A DNA stretch of 64,000 nucleotides from Acidocella aquatica (GTDB taxonomy: Bacteria > Pseudomonadota > Alphaproteobacteria > Acetobacterales > Acetobacteraceae): assembly GCF_030160635.1 (NCBI RefSeq), contig NZ_BSOS01000005.1, positions 124,001 to 188,000 of the forward strand, written 5' to 3'. Under the pieces are notes generated by a model, which saw only the letters and a program-made list of their open reading frames with translations, made no database searches and had not been told where the DNA came from. A program made the translations under genes and the position numbers. Position 1 is the stretch's first letter. Each line of letters opens with the position of its first letter. This document shows, one piece after another, positions 59,934-64,000 of the stretch.

Positions 59934-61868
59934 TCAACCCGCGCGGTTATCCACCAGATCAGTCACCACGCCCGGATCAGCCAGGGTGGAGGTATCGCCC
60001 AGGCTGTCGGTTTCGTTCGCGGCAATCTTGCGTAAAATCCGGCGCATGATTTTGCCCGAGCGGGTTTTCGGCAGGCCCGGCGCCCATTGGATCACATCCG
60101 GTGCCGCAATCGGCCCGATCTCCTTACGCACCCAGGCAACAAGCTCCTTGCGCAGCGCCTCGGTCGGCTCCGCATCGGCCACCAGGGTTACATAGGCATA
60201 GATGCCCTGGCCCTTGATCTCGTGCGGGAAGCCAACCACGGCCGCTTCCGCGACTTTGGGGTGCAGCACGAGGGCGGATTCCACCTCCGCGGTGCCCATG
60301 CGGTGGCCGGAGACGTTAATGACGTCATCAACCCGCCCGGTGATCCAGAAATAGCCGTCGGCATCGCGGCGCGCGCCGTCGCCGGTGAAATACAGGCCCT
60401 TGAAGGTGGAGAAATAGGTCTGCACGAAACGGGCGTGGTCGCCGTAGAGCGAGCGCATCTGCCCCGGCCAGGAATCGGCGATGCAGAGGTTGCCCTCGGT
60501 CGCGCCGTGCAGGCGCTGGCCTTCGCCGTCCACCAGAATGGGAAACACGCCCGGCAGCGGCAGCGTCGCCGAACCCGGCTTCTGCGCGATGGCGCCGGGC
60601 AGCGGCGAGATGAGAATGCCGCCGGTCTCCGTCTGCCACCAGGTATCCACGATCGGGCAGCGGTTCTCGCCGACCACGCGGTAATACCAGTTCCACGCCT
60701 CGGGGTTGATGGGCTCGCCCACCGAACCCAGAATTCGCAGAGATTTGCGCGAGGTTTTGTGCACCGGGCCTTCGCCGTCGCGCATCAAGGCGCGGATGGC
60801 GGTCGGCGCGGTGTAGAAGATATTCACCTGATGCTTGTCGACGACCTGCCAGAAGCGCGAGGTGTCCGGGTAGTTGGGGATGCCCTCGAACATCAGCGTG
60901 GTGGCGCCATTGGCCAGCGGCCCGTAGACGATATAAGTATGCCCGGTTACCCAGCCGACATCGGCGGTGCACCAGTAGACCTCGCCGGGGTGATAGTCGA
61001 ACACATATTGATGCGTGAAGCTCGCCCACACCATGTAGCCGCCGGTGGTGTGCAGCACGCCCTTGGGCTTGCCGGTGGAGCCGGAGGTGTAGAGGATGAA
61101 CAGCGGGTCCTCGGCGTTCATCTCGGCCGGGGTGTGGGCGGGCGAGGCGGCGGCGGTCACATCTTCATACCATACGTCGCGCCCGGCCTGCATCGCCACA
61201 TCGCCGCCGGTGGCCTTCACCACGATCACGTTTTTCACCGTCGGGCAGCTCTTCAGCGCCTCATCGGCGTTCAGCTTCAGCGCCACCTTGCGCCCGCCGC
61301 GGCGGCCTTCATCGGCGGTGATGAGCGCGACTGAGTTGCAGTCCTGAATCCGGTTGGCCAGAGAGTCGGGCGAGAACCCGCCGAACACCACGGAGTGGAT
61401 CGCGCCGATCCGCGCGCAGGCGAGCAGCGCCACCGCTGCTTCCACGATCATCGGCAGATACACGGTCACCACATCGCCTTTTTTAACACCCTGGGCGCTC
61501 AGCGCATTGGCCAGGCGGCAGACCTGCTCGTGCAACTCCCGGTAGGTTACCTTCTTGGAGTCATTCGGGTCATCGCCTTCCCAGATGATCGCGACCTGAT
61601 CGCCGCGTTCGGCCAGATGCCGGTCCAGGCAGTTGGCGGCGGCGTTCAGCGTGCCGTCCTCGAACCATTTGATCGAGACATCCCCGGTGAAATTGGTATT
61701 TTTGATCTTGGTGGGCGCCTTCATCCAGTCGATGCGCTTGCACTCTTCCGCCCAGAATTCATCAGGCGCCGCGGCGGCGCGGGCGGTCATTTCGTCATAG
61801 CGCGCCCGTGGTATCAGGGCGGCCGCCGCAATCTCTGGTTTTACCGGTACAACATCCGCATCTGACAT
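59934..61868 (-). CDS. acs: Acetyl-CoA synthetase
   Basis: A 644-residue AMP-forming ligase that activates acetate. [25 protein letters not shown] is the AMP-binding P-loop; [20 protein letters not shown] and [19 protein letters not shown] follow; the hinge is [26 protein letters not shown]. The C-terminal Lys in [15 protein letters not shown] is the site usually controlled by acetylation, which makes the HDAC-family protein at 47179 a candidate deacetylase (inference). Acs with PEPCK and the thiolase indicates acetate and gluconeogenic metabolism. Confidence 0.96.
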   Translation of the reverse strand: MSDADVVPVKPEIAAAALIPRARYDEMTARAAAAPDEFWAEECKRIDWMKAPTKIKNTNFTGDVSIKWFEDGTLNAAANCLDRHLAERGDQVAIIWEGDDPNDSKKVTYRELHEQVCRLANALSAQGVKKGDVVTVYLPMIVEAAVALLACARIGAIHSVVFGGFSPDSLANRIQDCNSVALITADEGRRGGRKVALKLNADEALKSCPTVKNVIVVKATGGDVAMQAGRDVWYEDVTAAASPAHTPAEMNAEDPLFILYTSGSTGKPKGVLHTTGGYMVWASFTHQYVFDYHPGEVYWCTADVGWVTGHTYIVYGPLANGATTLMFEGIPNYPDTSRFWQVVDKHQVNIFYTAPTAIRALMRDGEGPVHKTSRKSLRILGSVGEPINPEAWNWYYRVVGENRCPIVDTWWQTETGGILISPLPGAIAQKPGSATLPLPGVFPILVDGEGQRLHGATEGNLCIADSWPGQMRSLYGDHARFVQTYFSTFKGLYFTGDGARRDADGYFWITGRVDDVINVSGHRMGTAEVESALVLHPKVAEAAVVGFPHEIKGQGIYAYVTLVADAEPTEALRKELVAWVRKEIGPIAAPDVIQWAPGLPKTRSGKIMRRILRKIAANETDSLGDTSTLADPGVVTDLVDNRAG

Positions 61869-62192
61869 GTTCGACCCTCCGTAATTTATTATAGGCTTAT
61901 GCCGTTATGCCAAGAATCCACAGGGTCCGAAAGCCTGTCCCAAATTTTAGCACATCACCGGCCGCCGCCATGCGAAAATACGGGTTTCAGGACATGTCCT
62001 CAGGCCCAGGTATGAGGAAGTCGTTGACAATACCAAAGGTTTCTGCGCGAGATTTGATGGCAATCGACTTTGGCTTGACTTGGGAACGCGACCCCGGCGA
62101 CCGGACGCATACAAGATTAACCAGAACCCGGTTGTCCCTCAATCCGCGCGGCAGGCGCGCGGCGGGCCAATGTTAAGGAGCGACGACGAGTA
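61869..62192 (+). other. 324-base region between acs and cspA, containing the cspA leader
   Basis: A perfect 12-base palindrome AGGACATGTCCT lies at 61989-62000. TTGACA at 62024-62029 could be a -35 box, with only a weak -10 about 18-20 bases on. From there to ATG 62193 would be a leader of roughly 130-150 bases, in line with cold-shock mRNA leaders that fold differently at low temperature. AAGGAG (62174-62179) is the ribosome site, with rather long spacing of 13 bases. An open frame at 61907-62176 covers much of it but has no ribosome site and no protein-like features. Confidence 0.5.
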
Positions 62193-62396
62193 ATGGCTAC
62201 CGGCACTGTTAAGTGGTTCAACACCACCAAAGGATATGGTTTTATTGTTCCCCAGGATGGCGGCAAGGACGTGTTCGTCCACATTACCGCCGTGCAGTCC
62301 GCGGGCCTGCGCGGCCTGAACGAGGGCCAGAAGGTCACGTTCGACATCGCGATGGAACGTGGCAAGGCCGCCGCGATCAATCTTAAAGCCGTCTGA
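62193..62396 (+). CDS. cspA: Cold-shock protein
   Basis: A 67-residue OB-fold RNA chaperone. [21 protein letters not shown] contains RNP1 (KGYGFI), and [14 protein letters not shown] contains RNP2 (VFVHI). [24 protein letters not shown] ends the fold. It binds single-stranded RNA or DNA and prevents structure formation. A perfect GC-rich terminator follows 48 bases after the stop. Confidence 0.96.
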   Translation: MATGTVKWFNTTKGYGFIVPQDGGKDVFVHITAVQSAGLRGLNEGQKVTFDIAMERGKAAAINLKAV

Positions 62397-62443
62397 GCCA
62401 CAGCGCCGGTTTCATACTGGCCAAACGGGCCGGGCGCAGTTTT

Positions 62444-62470
62444 AACGGGGCCTTTGGGCCCCGTTGTTTT
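62444..62470 (+). terminator. Rho-independent terminator after cspA
   Basis: Perfect 9-bp arms AACGGGGCC (62444-62452) and GGCCCCGTT (62457-62465) around a TTTG loop, followed by GTTTTG. It ends the cspA transcript before the acyl-CoA ligase gene. Confidence 0.9.
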
Positions 62471-62620
62471 GTTGCAATCAGTTAAAAACACCGCTACCCC
62501 GGCCATATATCAGGTTAAGCCCAACGGGCAGCCTGAAGGCTGAGCGGCGTGATTTCCGGTGCTGAATGATCCTGTTCCCGGAATATCGGCTCTCCTCAGC
62601 ATCATTATGAGGGGGAAGAC

Positions 62621-64000
62621 ATGGACGGTTTGAGCACGCCGCGGCCGGTACCGGGTTTTGAGCCGCCCCATGAGCCAGCCTTTGCCATGCTCGATGATGC
62701 CGTGCGCAGATTCGGCCCCAGGCCGGCGCTTGATTTCCTCGGCCGCCGCTGGAGCTATGAGCAACTCGGCCAGCTTACCAACCGTGCCGCCGCCGGCCTG
62801 CAGAAGCTGGGTGTCAGGCCGGGTGTGAATGTTGGCCTCTGCCTGCCCAACTGCCCATATTCCGTCATCATGTACCATGCCATCCTCAAGGCCGGCGGCA
62901 CGGTGGTTAATTTCAACCCGCTCTACACCTTGCCCGAGATCGAGGCGCAGGCCCGCGAAACCGATGTCAGCATCATGGTTTCCATGGATCTCGCCCTCAT
63001 CCAGGACAAAATCGGCAAGCTCGCGGCGAGCGGCCTGTTCAAGCGCGTTATCATCTGCCCGATGGGCCCCCTCCTCACGCCGCTTAAAGCCATTGCGTTC
63101 CGGCTGTTCAAGCGCAAGGAGCTGGCGCGCGTTCCCGATCACGCGCCCTATGTAACATTTGAGCGGTTGACCTCAGGCCCCGCGCAGCCCGCCCCCGTTG
63201 CGATCGACCCAACGCGCCATATCGCGGTGCTGCAATTCACCGGCGGCACCACGGGTAAGCCAAAGGCCGCCCAGCTCACCCACACCAATATCAGCGTCAA
63301 TGTCCGCCAGGTGCTGGCGGTACTTCCGGGCATCATCCCCGGCGAGGAGCGGATGCTGGCGATCCTGCCGTTTTTTCATGTTTTTGCGATGACGGCCGTG
63401 ATGAACCTGTCGTTGAGCATCGGCGCTGAAATCATACTGCTGCCGCGGCTCGACCTGAAACTGCTGATGCGCACCATCTATCATCGCCGCCCGACCATTT
63501 TGCCTGGCGTGCCCACGCTCTTCACCGCCATCAGCAATGCCGCCGAGGCATCGGGCAAAGCCGATCTGAGCTTTATCAAATTCTGCGTCTCTGGCGGCGC
63601 CCCGCTTTCCGCGGAAGTGCAGGACCGTTTCGAGCGCATTTCCCATTGTCATATCCTGGAAGGCTATGGGCTTTCGGAAACCTCGCCGGTGCTCGCCTTA
63701 AACCTGCCGGGTGCCAGCAAGCGCGGCAGCGTCGGGCGCGCGCTGCAAGGCACCACCATCGAGATCCGCGACCCTGAAAACCCGGACGTGATCCTGCCGC
63801 AAGGCGCGCGCGGCGAGATTTGCGCGCGCGGGCCGCAGGTGATGCCCGGTTACTACCATCAGCGCGAAGAAGCCCAGGTGTTCACCGGCGGCGCCTTTCG
63901 CACCGGCGACATCGGCTATCTCGACGAGGAGGGTTATCTCTTCATCGTTGACCGCATCAAGGACATCATCATCTGCGGCGGCTACAACGTGTATCCGCGC
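62621..64000 (+). CDS. AMP-dependent acyl-CoA ligase (long-chain fatty acid type), 3' end outside window
   Basis: An open frame from ATG 62621 (GAGGGGGAAG 62609-62618 upstream) to the window edge, 460 residues. The AMP-binding motif is LQFTGGTTGKPKAAQLTH (about residues 204-221). ILPFFHVFAMTAVMN, KFCVSGGAPLSAEVQDRF, LEGYGLSETSPVLALN and TGDIGYLDEEGYLFIVDRIKDIIICGGYNVYPR are the other ANL-family motifs. The C-terminal Lys domain is missing because of the cut. Similarity to FadD-like enzymes suggests a long- or medium-chain fatty acid substrate. Confidence 0.9.
   Translation, partial: MDGLSTPRPVPGFEPPHEPAFAMLDDAVRRFGPRPALDFLGRRWSYEQLGQLTNRAAAGLQKLGVRPGVNVGLCLPNCPYSVIMYHAILKAGGTVVNFNPLYTLPEIEAQARETDVSIMVSMDLALIQDKIGKLAASGLFKRVIICPMGPLLTPLKAIAFRLFKRKELARVPDHAPYVTFERLTSGPAQPAPVAIDPTRHIAVLQFTGGTTGKPKAAQLTHTNISVNVRQVLAVLPGIIPGEERMLAILPFFHVFAMTAVMNLSLSIGAEIILLPRLDLKLLMRTIYHRRPTILPGVPTLFTAISNAAEASGKADLSFIKFCVSGGAPLSAEVQDRFERISHCHILEGYGLSETSPVLALNLPGASKRGSVGRALQGTTIEIRDPENPDVILPQGARGEICARGPQVMPGYYHQREEAQVFTGGAFRTGDIGYLDEEGYLFIVDRIKDIIICGGYNVYPR

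Noticed and set aside
61907-62176. 89-codon forward frame upstream of cspA
   Set aside because: No ribosome site, Arg/Pro-rich composition without protein-like motifs, and it overlaps the cspA leader and ribosome site.
1-64000. CRISPR arrays, tRNA or rRNA genes, insertion sequences
   Set aside because: No regularly spaced direct repeats, cloverleaf-like sequences, rRNA stretches or transposase-like proteins were recognised on either strand.

Overview
The window is GC-rich, gene-dense DNA from an alphaproteobacterium. Several gene arrangements fit that class: pckA divergent from the ChvI/ChvG two-component pair, aroQ-accB-accC, thiS-thiG, nth next to a DUF2244 gene, and HDAC-xseB-ispA-tlyA. 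These, together with a long beta-strand-repeat secreted protein, point to Rhodospirillales/Acetobacteraceae, perhaps an Acidocella- or Acidiphilium-like acidophile. The taxonomic call is inference from gene content. No rRNA, tRNA, CRISPR array, insertion sequence or intact prophage was recognised.

1-12,900: tail of an MFS exporter; two small membrane proteins, one of the superinfection-immunity family, set between two halves of a dispersed intergenic repeat; methyltransferase/gloB; TPR-sulfotransferase; thiolase; murJ-trpS; a CHAP lipoprotein coupled to a periplasmic binding protein; a quinone oxidoreductase operon; RidA; and a second CHAP protein. 12,900-22,600: rsmA, a CBS-type ClC channel, an acyltransferase, the beta-roll protein, divergent msrB/msrA, gshB and a Tat-exported acid phosphatase. 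22,600-27,230: a lower-GC surface-polysaccharide patch of four genes (RgpF-like protein, two glycosyltransferase-like proteins and a methyltransferase).

27,400-31,310: a compact, translationally coupled oxygenase operon (VOC protein, 84-aa protein, FAD monooxygenase of the salicylyl-CoA hydroxylase type, Rieske dioxygenase alpha and beta). It looks like a catabolic unit for an aromatic or heteroaromatic substrate that I cannot name. 31,330-36,250: thiamine (thiSG), aroQ, acetyl-CoA carboxylase accBC, and aat. 36,460-38,190: a 63-residue protein made of two copies of a HDYDDGLVHxHxWA motif, divergent from a RamB/ScfR-type regulator whose own start is covered by a palindromic operator-like sequence. 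38,260-44,200: MoxR/VWA pair, metallo-hydrolase, nth, DUF2244 and ppx.

44,200-55,950: flavin reductases, dinB, a ROK kinase, a TusA-like protein lacking the catalytic Cys coupled to an HDAC-family deacetylase, xseB-ispA-tlyA, aldehyde dehydrogenase, GFA protein, pckA and a PNPOx-like protein. 56,000-64,000: chvI-chvG-upp, an AT-rich orphan gene, acs, cspA and a truncated acyl-CoA ligase.

The best leads for something undescribed are the tandem-motif peptide with its regulator (36,466-38,188), the oxygenase operon with its 84-aa protein (27,405-31,310), the TusA-like/HDAC pair and the low-GC orphan at 59,098.
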